Part shown: piece after piece, positions 1-7,356 of the stretch
How the letters are laid out: every line of letters starts with the position of its first letter
Position numbering within the stretch: the first letter of the stretch is position 1
Assembly (NCBI GenBank): GCA_964530195.1
Contig: CAZGXQ010000027.1
Coordinates: forward strand, 1-14,350
Source of the DNA: CAZGXQ01 sp964530195
Lineage (GTDB): Bacteria > Patescibacteriota > Minisyncoccia > Minisyncoccales > GBS-2
Reading direction: 5' to 3'
DNA: 14,350 nucleotides
Translations under genes and position numbers: made by a program
The notes under the pieces: generated by a model
What the model was told of the DNA's origin: nothing
Database searches by the model: none
What the model saw: only the letters and a program-made list of their open reading frames with translations

Positions 1-3000
1 TCAAATTGTCGTATCTAATAAAGGGTGCCAAAAGAGTATCAAAATTTGAAAACGAAATAGCGCCAGCGCAGTTACCACACCACAATGCTTTTCCGTTTCT
101 TCTTACATAAAGAGTATGATTTGGAACTTCTAAACAATAAACTTTCCCCTTATACTTTACTCTTTTAATATTTTCCTTTTGAAATTTGAAATGTTTTCTC
201 TTTGAAATAGTTACTCTATACCATTTGAAATTTCCTTTTCTTTTTTCGTAAATGTTGGCTGACCAGCCAAGTTTTAAAACGATTTCCTGAACATCATCTG
301 CTAATTTTTTACTCTTTGTATAGTAATCTATGTTCCCATTACCAACATATCCATCTCCTTTCATCATCCAGTCAAACAAAATTTTTAATTGTCTTTTAGA
401 AAGGTTTTTGATTTCCTTGGGGATAAATTTTTCTTCATTTTTTCCAAATTGTCGAAGATAGAGGAAAAGCTGTTTACTAAGAATTTCAAATTCGATTTTC
501 TTTTTGTGTTTCTTTTTAATGTAATTGAACGGTAATCTTTTTAAGATTCTTTCGAATTCTTTAGCTTTTTCTCCTTCGTTTTGGGAAATTCTTACTTGGT
601 ATTCGTAATATGGATTTTTCCTTCCTTTTCTCTTTCTTTCTCTTAATGTTGTTGATCCTTCAGCTAGCCAGAAACCAAAAAATTTCAACCAATCATCCAT
701 TAAGATCTTTTTTTCTGGAATTTCAACTAATTGATATTTAGAAATTGGCTGTGAAGTTTTAACCTTGAAATCTTCTATCGATAAAATTTCTCCAAAAACT
801 TCTGAAGTTTTTGTTAAAAATCTAAGATTCTTAGTAAAAGGAACTTCGTTATAATTTCTTATTTGAAAAACTTTAATGGCTGGCAAAACAAAATATTTTT
901 CTTCTCTCCCCTCCCAAACTCCTTGCTTTGGAATAAAATGTGTGTTTGGATTAAAATCTTTTGCCTCAACAAACTTTTTATGATATTTTTCCTTGGAATT
1001 AGGGACATACTGATCAACTAACATTCTGTGTCCAGGAGTAACCAATAAATCTAATTTTTTTGATTTAAAATTATAAAGCGTTCCGTTGTAATTATATTCA
1101 TAAAAGCGAATTGGGTGCTGGAGTTCAATTTTGTTATTCTGAACATTCAAGGTAAAAATCCTATCCTCTTTGGTTACTTCATAAAAGTATTTCCAGCCAT
1201 TTTCAGTAAGTACTTGGGTGTCTTCGCTAAAGCATTCGCCTTGCAATGTATACATGAAATTAACTATTTGCCCTAGTGCCGCTCTAAAGTGTTTTGCGGG
1301 TTTTGACTCGACTTTCCCCGGAACTCCTCCAAATCCTTTAAGTAACAAATCGTAAAGATCCCACCCTACACAATTGTGAACAAAAAGAGAATTGCATAAA
1401 AATGTATGAGATTCGGTGGTGATGTCGTAAATGAAGTTATCAGGAATGGTGGTTGTTTCATTATTTAAAACTTTATTCCAGCCATATTCTTCCGATCTCC
1501 AATGTTTTTTAGCAGGTTTTGCTTTTTGATATTTAAATGAAGGAAAATCTATACCTTCTTTTTTAGAAAAAGAAAGCCTATAAAGAGGGTAATTTTGTAC
1601 AATTTCTTTCCCCTTAAAGAGATTTTTCTTTCCTATGTCTTTAGTAGTAGCTCCGGTTCTAGGAACAATACCGAAAAATTGGAGCAAAATTGCCAACTGT
1701 TCAAGCAAGGTTCGAGAAGCTACTCGAATTATGATTTGAGTTTTTTCAGTGCCAATGCTCCCATCACCATCAATAATTCCAGCAATTAATCCTTTTATAA
1801 AATCAAGATTATAGGTTAAGATGTCGAAAGGCAAATTTTTATTTTGGCTCAAGGGTTTTATTTGAAAAACTTTTTCAAAAACTAATTTAAGAGTGCTAGA
1901 GTTAATAGAAATACGCTTTGTTTCACCTTCCTTTTCATTCAAATAAGCCCTCACGCCCAACTGAGCGCAAATTCTCTGAATTTTTTTAATTATTTCATTT
2001 TCGCTGGCAGTAAGACATAGTCTCCAACTATCATAATTTCCCTCAGCTATAAAAAATCCTACTAAATATCCAAGATTTTCTGAGAGTTCCAATTTATTAT
2101 CTAAACTATTGGCACTATTTGAAGTACTGACGGTTCCTTCAACTTTTAGAGATCCTCTCCAATTTTCAATAAAATCTCTCCATTCAAAACCTTCAAGGAA
2201 AAAGTTTTCATAATTTCTCTTGACTAATTCTTCTGCTATATAAATGTGCTTTTTGAAAAATAAATTTTCGTTAGATAAAAGGGAAGGAATGTGGCAACTT
2301 AAAATTAAGTGATTTTTTATTTTAACTTTTTGAGCCTCAATTTCTTTTTCTGGTTCTTCTAGTTTTTCTTTGATAATAAAAGGATGATTATCCGTAACAA
2401 TTATGCTTTGTCCCTGCTTTGATTTAATAAACCTCATTTCTCGATCTTTTTTCTTTCGAACTAGCCTTGAAACCCTTGTCCATCCATTTTTGTCTAAAAC
2501 ATAAAGATCTTTGGGATATTTTGCAAAAGCTTCATCTTTTTCGTTTAAAAGAATTTCAGGTTCGCAAATTTCTTCATAAAGATTTTCAAGAGAAAGAAGT
2601 TTAATTTCCCCTTTTAATTTAGCAATTACTACTTCTTTTCCAAAAAAAGTATAAGGCCCTAAAGTATCTAAATTGTGGATATGAAAATCTCCTGAATCGT
2701 GAGCTTCTCTAATTTCTGGGGGATAAATTTTATTTAGCCAATATTTTTTGATAATGTAAGAAACACCATAGTGATTCAATCCTTGCAAGGAAAATGCCAT
2801 ATTTGCGTTTTCTTGTACCTCCCAGTCAAGTTTTTCTAAATATTGATCTAACCTATCAACTGCCTCTTCTGAAACTTTAATTGCTTCTCTAATTCTCCTT
2901 CTTTGTTCTCTATAAAGAATGTAAGCTTTCGCTGTTTTTACCAATCCTTCTAAAATTAAAACTTCTTCAACAATATCTTGAATTTGTTCAACATGAGGAA

Positions 3001-3184
3001 TTTCTCCTTTTTTAAATCTTCTGTTTAAAATTTGAACTACTTTATTAGAAAGTTTTTTTGCTTTTTTTCCATCTCCTTGACCGGAAGCAGTTAAAGCCTT
3101 AAAAATAGCTTCTTCGATCCTTTTTTGGTCAAACGGAACTATTGAACCATCTCTCTTTTGAACTTTTTCAATTTTGTTTTCCAT
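1..3184 (-). CDS. nrdD: Anaerobic (class III) ribonucleoside-triphosphate reductase with two inteins, 3' end outside window
   Basis: Reduces ribonucleotides to deoxyribonucleotides with a glycyl radical made by NrdG (not in the window). From ATG at 3184 the frame stays open for 1061 codons to the left edge. Residues 1 to about 100 are an ATP-cone allosteric domain (VQKRDGSIVPFDQKRIEEAI). The catalytic part follows: GDFHIHNLDTLGPY (to residue 178), then CVGWDLYDLLLKGFGG through ALGQIVNFMYTLQGE (605-650), then CAGAISFSNFDTLLAPF (from 1039). These are contiguous in ordinary NrdD proteins; here residues 179-604 and 651-1038 are inteins. Only 247 extein residues are visible; the radical Gly and zinc-binding C-terminus lie outside. 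It starts 10 bases after ftsZ with no Shine-Dalgarno site, so it is probably the last visible gene of the lepB operon. The family call is secure. Confidence 0.93.
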   Translation of the reverse strand, partial: MENKIEKVQKRDGSIVPFDQKRIEEAIFKALTASGQGDGKKAKKLSNKVVQILNRRFKKGEIPHVEQIQDIVEEVLILEGLVKTAKAYILYREQRRRIREAIKVSEEAVDRLDQYLEKLDWEVQENANMAFSLQGLNHYGVSYIIKKYWLNKIYPPEIREAHDSGDFHIHNLDTLGPYTFFGKEVVIAKLKGEIKLLSLENLYEEICEPEILLNEKDEAFAKYPKDLYVLDKNGWTRVSRLVRKKKDREMRFIKSKQGQSIIVTDNHPFIIKEKLEEPEKEIEAQKVKIKNHLILSCHIPSLLSNENLFFKKHIYIAEELVKRNYENFFLEGFEWRDFIENWRGSLKVEGTVSTSNSANSLDNKLELSENLGYLVGFFIAEGNYDSWRLCLTASENEIIKKIQRICAQLGVRAYLNEKEGETKRISINSSTLKLVFEKVFQIKPLSQNKNLPFDILTYNLDFIKGLIAGIIDGDGSIGTEKTQIIIRVASRTLLEQLAILLQFFGIVPRTGATTKDIGKKNLFKGKEIVQNYPLYRLSFSKKEGIDFPSFKYQKAKPAKKHWRSEEYGWNKVLNNETTTIPDNFIYDITTESHTFLCNSLFVHNCVGWDLYDLLLKGFGGVPGKVESKPAKHFRAALGQIVNFMYTLQGECFSEDTQVLTENGWKYFYEVTKEDRIFTLNVQNNKIELQHPIRFYEYNYNGTLYNFKSKKLDLLVTPGHRMLVDQYVPNSKEKYHKKFVEAKDFNPNTHFIPKQGVWEGREEKYFVLPAIKVFQIRNYNEVPFTKNLRFLTKTSEVFGEILSIEDFKVKTSQPISKYQLVEIPEKKILMDDWLKFFGFWLAEGSTTLRERKRKGRKNPYYEYQVRISQNEGEKAKEFERILKRLPFNYIKKKHKKKIEFEILSKQLFLYLRQFGKNEEKFIPKEIKNLSKRQLKILFDWMMKGDGYVGNGNIDYYTKSKKLADDVQEIVLKLGWSANIYEKRKGNFKWYRVTISKRKHFKFQKENIKRVKYKGKVYCLEVPNHTLYVRRNGKALWCGNCAGAISFSNFDTLLAPFIRYDNL
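71..1234 (-). mobile_element. Intein 2 in NrdD (LAGLIDADG homing endonuclease type, Cys1)
   Basis: In-frame intein of 388 residues (NrdD 651-1038) between extein YTLQGE and CAGAISFSNFDTLL. Block A is canonical (CFSEDTQVLTENGWKYFYEV, Cys651). Block B contains T716-P-G-H719. The endonuclease motifs are WLKFFGFWLAEGS (E842) and ILFDWMMKGDGYVG (D944). Block F is GKVYCLEVPNHTLYV, and block G ends WCGN (N1038) with Cys1039 as the +1 nucleophile. The residue before the terminal Asn is Gly rather than the common His, a variation known in some natural inteins. It resembles intein 1 only in general architecture, so the two look like separate acquisitions rather than a recent duplication. Confidence 0.94.
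1373..2650 (-). mobile_element. Intein 1 in NrdD (LAGLIDADG homing endonuclease type, Thr at position 1)
   Basis: In-frame protein intron of 426 residues (NrdD 179-604) between extein GPY and CVGWDLYDLL. Splicing block A is TFFGKEVVIAKLKGEIKLL, block B carries T264-D-N-H267, block F is FIYDITTESHTFLCNSL, and block G ends in VHN (N604) before Cys605. A two-motif LAGLIDADG endonuclease lies between: LGYLVGFFIAEGNY (acid E381) and IKGLIAGIIDGDGSIG (acid D474). Both acids are kept, so the homing nuclease may still be active. Splicing normally starts at Cys1, Ser1 or, in class 2, Ala1; here residue 1 is Thr both by extein continuity and by block A alignment. The other splicing residues look intact. 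Intein identity is very likely; the splicing route is open. Confidence 0.93.
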
Positions 3185-3194
3185 AAGTTTTATT

Positions 3195-4169
3195 TTATTT
3201 ATTTTCTACCTTTTTAGTCAAACTCGAGTTAATTATTTCTTCAATTTTTTGGGGAAGTCCTCCAACAATTAAAGTGAGTTTTATTTCTCCTTTTTTCAAA
3301 GATTTGTCCTTCACCGTTCCAAAAATAACTTTAGCTTGAGGATTAATTTCCTTTGTCAAAATTTTTCCGATTTCTTCAATTTCTCCTAAAGAAACATCTT
3401 CTCCAGAAACATTAAAAAGAATTGATTTTGCCCCTCTAGGATCTAAATCTAAAAGAGGAGATTTTAAAGCCAAATTACTCGCAATTTCTGCTCTTTTTGG
3501 TCCAAGAGCTTTTGCAGTTGCTAAAACCGCATTGCCAGAATTTTTTAAAACTGATTTTATGTCTCCAAAGCTGACATTAATTGTTCCTTGAGAATTAATT
3601 AAATTTGAAATCCCGATAACTCCTTCTCTCAAAATTTCATCACAAAACCAAAAAGCTGAAGAAATTGGGGTTTTTGGATCCATCAATTCTAAAAGTTTGT
3701 CATTTTTAATTACCAAAAGAGTATCTACATTCTCTTTTAGTTTAAGTATCCCCTCTTTTGCAATTTTCATTCTTGTTTGGCCCTCAAACGAAAAAGGAAG
3801 GGTAACAATAGCTACTGTCAAAATTCCCATTTCTTTAGACAATTGCGCAATTACAGGACCTGCACCAGTTCCAGTTCCTCCTCCTGCTCCGTATGTGATA
3901 AACACCATATCGGCTCCTTTTAAAACATCTTTGATTTCTTCCAAATTTTCCCTTGCTGCCATTTCTCCTATATCTGGTCTCATTCCTGTACCTAATCCTT
4001 GAGTTATCTTTTTTCCAATTCTCAGTTTGAAATCTGCCTTTACTTTTTCTAAATCTTGATAATCTGTGTTAATTGCTAAAAGTTCAACCCCCTCTATTTT
4101 TGCCATCTTCATTCTGGAAATTGCATTTCCTCCAGAACCTCCAATTCCAACAACTTTAATTTTTATCAT
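3195..4169 (-). CDS. ftsZ: Cell division GTPase FtsZ, divergent, without C-terminal tail
   Basis: Tubulin-like GTPase that polymerises into the division ring at mid-cell. The start is ATG at 4169, which overlaps the ftsA TGA stop as ATGA; it gives 324 residues beginning MIKIKVVGIGGSGGNA. An upstream in-frame ATG at 4208 lies inside ftsA and adds 13 unconserved residues, so it was not chosen. The nucleotide-binding loops GIGGSGGNA (8-16), NTD (34-36) and the tubulin signature GAGGGTGTGAGP (94-105) are present. The T7 loop, usually NxDFAD, reads N198-V-S200-F-G-D203, so one of the two aspartates that complete the neighbouring subunit's GTPase site is Ser. The protein ends 19 residues after the core (LTLIVGGL), with no long linker and no recognisable C-terminal peptide for FtsA binding. 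Identity is supported by the adjacent ftsA. Confidence 0.9.
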   Translation of the reverse strand: MIKIKVVGIGGSGGNAISRMKMAKIEGVELLAINTDYQDLEKVKADFKLRIGKKITQGLGTGMRPDIGEMAARENLEEIKDVLKGADMVFITYGAGGGTGTGAGPVIAQLSKEMGILTVAIVTLPFSFEGQTRMKIAKEGILKLKENVDTLLVIKNDKLLELMDPKTPISSAFWFCDEILREGVIGISNLINSQGTINVSFGDIKSVLKNSGNAVLATAKALGPKRAEIASNLALKSPLLDLDPRGAKSILFNVSGEDVSLGEIEEIGKILTKEINPQAKVIFGTVKDKSLKKGEIKLTLIVGGLPQKIEEIINSSLTKKVENK

Positions 4170-5353
4170 GGAATAAAGATTTTTAAAAATTTTTTTATCT
4201 TTGACCAAAATCTTTGAGAAATTGGTTTTTTCGTTTCGGCTTCAAAATCTGCTCCAAAAAGAACTAATCCCGCCACTAAAGCTAAACTAGGATCTTCTTC
4301 GAGCCCCAAAATTCCTTGAGGTTTTCCAATTTTTACTGGAAGATGAAATTTTTCTTTGGCTAAATCCAAAATATTATTCAATTTTGCTCCTCCCCCACAA
4401 AGAACAAGCCCCCCGGGAAGTCCTTTTTCTTTTCCTATTTTTTTTAATTCTTGATTTATTTGGTCGAAAATTTCGCTCATTCTTGCATTAATAATTTTTG
4501 TCAAAAATCTTTTTGAAAAAGTTAGGGTTGTGCCATCTGAGATATTAACTTTTATTCGCTCATCTTTTCCTTTTAACACACAAGACCCATAATCTTTTTT
4601 AATAGTTTCAGCAATTTCAGAATCTACCTTCAAACCAATTGCAATATCATTAGTAAGATTGAGAGAACCAACTGGAAGAATCGTTAAGTGAATTAATGAC
4701 TCTTCTTCAAAAACTGCAAGTCCAGTTGTTCCAGCTCCAATATCTACTACTCCTGCTCCTAATTCTTTTTGTTTTTGAGTCAAAACCGATCTCGCACATG
4801 CTAATGGGGCTGCTATTATATCTGAAATCTCAAAACCAGCATCTAAAATACATTTTTTTTGTCTTTCTAAATAAGGAGAAAAAGCTGTTAAAATTAAAAC
4901 TTCAGCTTCCAGCCTTACTCCTTTCAAGCCTATTGGTTCTTTTGTTCTTATTTGACCATCAATTGAAAATTCTTTCACAAAAAAATCAAAAACTTCTCGA
5001 TTAGATTGCAAATTGACAGATTGGGCTGCCTGAATTACTCTTTGAACATCTTCTTCTGTAATTTTTTGATCTGCCCGAGAAACAGAAACCAATCCTCGAG
5101 ATGAAACTAAAAAAATATGACCGCCGTTTAAGGCAGTGTAAACTGAAGAGATTTTTTTCTTTGTAGAAAAAGAAATTTGATCAAAAATTTCGCTTAATAT
5201 AGTTGAAACTTTTTCTTTATTTATTACTATTCCCCTCCTTATTCCCTCTGAATCTCTTTCTATCTTTTCTAATAACTCCAGGTTTCCCTCTTTATTTTGT
5301 TCCACTAACAAGACTTTTATTTTAGAGCTTCCCAGGTCCAAGCCACAAATCAT
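4166..5353 (-). CDS. ftsA: Cell division protein FtsA (actin-like membrane tether)
   Basis: Actin/Hsp70-fold ATPase that tethers FtsZ filaments to the membrane. The 395 residues show phosphate 1 motif GLDLGSSKIK (4-13), a 1C/SHS2-type region at about 84-160, phosphate 2 motif VVDIGAGTTGLAVF (202-215), and the adenosine-binding stretch GGLVLCGGGAKL. The C-terminus (about 380-395, QRFWSKIKKFLKIFIP) is a short amphipathic, Lys- and aromatic-rich helix, matching the FtsA membrane-targeting sequence. It starts 3 bases after yqeY and shares ATGA with ftsZ, so the two division proteins are probably translationally coupled. Its TGA stop shows that UGA is read as termination here. No key motif is missing. 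Confidence 0.94.
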   Translation of the reverse strand: MICGLDLGSSKIKVLLVEQNKEGNLELLEKIERDSEGIRRGIVINKEKVSTILSEIFDQISFSTKKKISSVYTALNGGHIFLVSSRGLVSVSRADQKITEEDVQRVIQAAQSVNLQSNREVFDFFVKEFSIDGQIRTKEPIGLKGVRLEAEVLILTAFSPYLERQKKCILDAGFEISDIIAAPLACARSVLTQKQKELGAGVVDIGAGTTGLAVFEEESLIHLTILPVGSLNLTNDIAIGLKVDSEIAETIKKDYGSCVLKGKDERIKVNISDGTTLTFSKRFLTKIINARMSEIFDQINQELKKIGKEKGLPGGLVLCGGGAKLNNILDLAKEKFHLPVKIGKPQGILGLEEDPSLALVAGLVLFGADFEAETKKPISQRFWSKIKKFLKIFIP

Positions 5354-5356
5354 GTT

Positions 5357-5851
5357 TTAATTGGCTTTAAGAAGATTTTTTACAATTTGACTAACCAATG
5401 AAGGGTCAGCCTTTCCTTGAATTTTGGGCATTATCTCTTTCATTACTTTTCCCATATCTTTCACGTCTTTCGCCCCTACTTTTTTTATTATCTCTTTTGC
5501 CATTTTTTCAATTTCTTCTTCAGAAAGCATTTCTGGTAAATATCTTTTCAAAATTTCAATTTCCTGAGCTTCTTTTTCAACCAGATCTTTTCTTTTCCCC
5601 CTTTCAAATTCCAAAATTGCTTCCTTTCTTTTTTTGATTTCTCTTAAAATTATTTTAGTTATTTCCTCATCTGAAAGCAGAACTTCTTTTTCTAAATCAA
5701 TTTCGGTCCCTTTTTCTTGACTTTTTTTATATCTTTTTTCTTTTTCTTGTTCTAAAATTGCAGCCTTTAACATTCTTAATGTCGAAATTTCTCTTTCATC
5801 TCTTTTTAAGAGAGCTTCTTTGAAGTCTTTTTCAATTTTTTCTTTTAGCAT
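5357..5851 (-). CDS. yqeY: GatB/YqeY-domain protein
   Basis: A 164-residue, highly charged helical protein of the YqeY family, related to the tail domain of the GatB subunit of tRNA-dependent amidotransferase. It starts MLKEKIEKDFKEALLKRDE with STLRMLKAAI and ends with the family's helical tail (KVMKEIMPKIQGKADPSLVSQIVKNLL), where GKAD and the final hydrophobic helix are typical. Length is normal (about 150). Its ATG directly follows the rpsU stop (TAAATG, no gap). An rpsU-yqeY pair occurs in many bacteria. The biochemical role is not settled; a function linked to tRNA or translation is inferred from the domain and neighbours. Confidence 0.88.
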   Translation of the reverse strand: MLKEKIEKDFKEALLKRDEREISTLRMLKAAILEQEKEKRYKKSQEKGTEIDLEKEVLLSDEEITKIILREIKKRKEAILEFERGKRKDLVEKEAQEIEILKRYLPEMLSEEEIEKMAKEIIKKVGAKDVKDMGKVMKEIMPKIQGKADPSLVSQIVKNLLKAN

Positions 5852-6067
5852 TTATATTTTTCCTAACTTTTTAAGTTTTTCGTATTTTTTTCTAAGTTCT
5901 TCTCTCCTTAAGGCAGCTTCTCTTTTTAAGTTTTCTGATTTTTCTCTATCTCTATACATTTTTTCCCGTGCCCTAACTAAAATTCCGCTTTGTTGAACCG
6001 CTCGAGTAAATCTTCGAACTAAGCTTTGAACAGTTTCTTTTTCTCTTCTTTTTATTTCTAATGCCAT
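5852..6067 (-). CDS. rpsU: 30S ribosomal protein S21
   Basis: Small basic protein of the 30S subunit that sits near the 3' end of 16S rRNA and the Shine-Dalgarno duplex. The 71 residues fit the family: an N-terminal strand (ALEIKRREKETVQSLVRRF), the core TRAVQQSGILVRAREKMY, and a Lys/Arg-rich helical C-terminus. It begins one base after hisS and abuts yqeY with no gap. Because S21 takes part in mRNA docking at the anti-Shine-Dalgarno region, it is of interest beside the nearly SD-free gene starts here; that link is only contextual. Confidence 0.9.
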   Translation of the reverse strand: MALEIKRREKETVQSLVRRFTRAVQQSGILVRAREKMYRDREKSENLKREAALRREELRKKYEKLKKLGKI

Positions 6068-6068
6068 G

Positions 6069-7355
6069 TTAAATTTTTTTAAGGCGTTTTTTAATTTCAG
6101 GCAAAATTTTATCCAATTTAATTATCTCTTGTTTCCCAGATATCATGTCCCTCAAAAGAATTGTTCCTTCTAAAACTTCTTTCTGGCCCAAAATTAAAGT
6201 ATACCTTACTCCAAGTTTGTCTGCCAATCTTAATTGGGCTTTCAATGAATCTCTATCTAAAGATTCAAAAACAGGAATTCCTTCTTTTCTAAAATTTTCA
6301 ATTAAAAGCAAGCTTTTTCGTTTTGCTAAATTTCCCAATTGGGCCAAGAAAACTTCGACCTTTTTTTCTTTTGGGAATTTTATTGCTTTTTCTTTTATTA
6401 AAGAAATAATCCTTTCAACCCCTCCTGCCCCTCCAACTCCGGGAGTATCTTGTTTTCCCAACATTTTTATTAAGTTATCGTACCTCCCTCCCCCTGCTAT
6501 TGCTCCAATTTCTTTTCCTTTTTCGCTTTCCTCAAAAAATTCAAAAACGGTTCTTGTGTAATAATCTAAACCCCTTACCAATTTAGTATCTAATTGATAT
6601 GGCAAACCTAACTCTTCTAAAAATTCCAAAAACTCTTTAAAATGGGTACGACACTCTTCGCATAAATGATCAATTATTTGAGGTGCTCCATGAATTACCC
6701 GCTGGCATTTTTCTTCTTTGCAATCTAAAACTCTTAGAGGATTTTCTTTCAGTCTTCTTCTACAATTTTCGCAAAGCTCTTCTGTTCTATATTTTAAGTA
6801 ATTGCTTAAAAGTTTTTTATAGTAGGGTCTGCAGGTTTTATCTCCGATACTATTTACTTTTATTAAAACATTTTTCAATTTCAATTCTTGGAAAATGTTA
6901 AAAAATATTTGCACAATCTGGGCATCGATGACAGAACTTTTTGCTCCTAAAACTTCGAATCCAAATTGCCAAAACTGACGATATCTTCCTGCTTGAGGAT
7001 GTTCATACCGGAAAAATGGTCCAAAATACCAAAGCTTTACAGGTTGTGGCAAATTTTGCATTCCATGTTGAATAAAAGCTCGAGCAATTGGCGCTGTTCC
7101 TTCTGGTCTCAAGGTTAAAGAATCTCCGCCCTTTGTTTTAAAAGAAAACATTTCTTTTTGAACAATATCTGTAGCCAATCCAATACTTGTTGAAAAAAGC
7201 TCAGTTCTCTCTAAAATAGGTGTTTCAATTCTTTGAAAGTTATAAAAATTAGCTATTTCTGAAACAACATTAAAAATTTTTTGATAATATTTTTGATCCT
7301 CCGGTAAAATGTCATGCATTCCTGTGGGAGTTTGAAGTAAAAATTTTTTCCTCAT
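6069..7355 (-). CDS. hisS: Histidyl-tRNA synthetase
   Basis: Charges tRNA-His with histidine in the cytoplasm. The 428-residue class II synthetase is of normal length. It opens with the family N-terminus TPTGMHDILPED, then LRPEGTAPIARA (82-93), motif 2 FRYEHPQAGRYRQFWQFGFE (115-134), the histidine-specific motif RGLDYYTRTVFEF (261-273), AGGGRYDNLI (287-296) and motif 3 GAGGVERIISLI (309-320). A C-terminal anticodon-binding domain fills about 335-428. A Cys-rich insertion (C195, C198, C212, C217, C232, C235) could bind metal; similar cysteines occur in many bacterial HisRS. It starts one base after lepB with no Shine-Dalgarno site. No defect seen. Confidence 0.97.
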   Translation of the reverse strand: MRKKFLLQTPTGMHDILPEDQKYYQKIFNVVSEIANFYNFQRIETPILERTELFSTSIGLATDIVQKEMFSFKTKGGDSLTLRPEGTAPIARAFIQHGMQNLPQPVKLWYFGPFFRYEHPQAGRYRQFWQFGFEVLGAKSSVIDAQIVQIFFNIFQELKLKNVLIKVNSIGDKTCRPYYKKLLSNYLKYRTEELCENCRRRLKENPLRVLDCKEEKCQRVIHGAPQIIDHLCEECRTHFKEFLEFLEELGLPYQLDTKLVRGLDYYTRTVFEFFEESEKGKEIGAIAGGGRYDNLIKMLGKQDTPGVGGAGGVERIISLIKEKAIKFPKEKKVEVFLAQLGNLAKRKSLLLIENFRKEGIPVFESLDRDSLKAQLRLADKLGVRYTLILGQKEVLEGTILLRDMISGKQEIIKLDKILPEIKKRLKKI

Positions 7356-7356
7356 T

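Noticed and set aside
1595..1789. Small plus-strand reading frame within intein 1
   Set aside because: It lies opposite the second LAGLIDADG motif of the intein and has no independent signal.
4166..4169. UGA decoded as glycine (code 25)
   Set aside because: ftsA terminates at TGA just after its membrane-targeting helix, in a classic ATGA overlap; reading through would fuse it out of frame with ftsZ sequence.
4170..4208. Upstream ATG giving FtsZ 13 extra residues
   Set aside because: The extension lies in ftsA, is unconserved, and the ATGA-coupled start at 4169 begins exactly at the FtsZ fold.
4696..5004. Leu-rich plus-strand reading frame antisense to ftsA
   Set aside because: Its composition is what the reverse complement of Lys/Glu/Asn-rich, AT-rich coding DNA gives; ftsA on the other strand is clear. 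Similar mirror frames opposite ftsZ (3697-4002), yqeY (5398-5637), hisS (6145-6561) and ligA (11696-12161) were dropped for the same reason.
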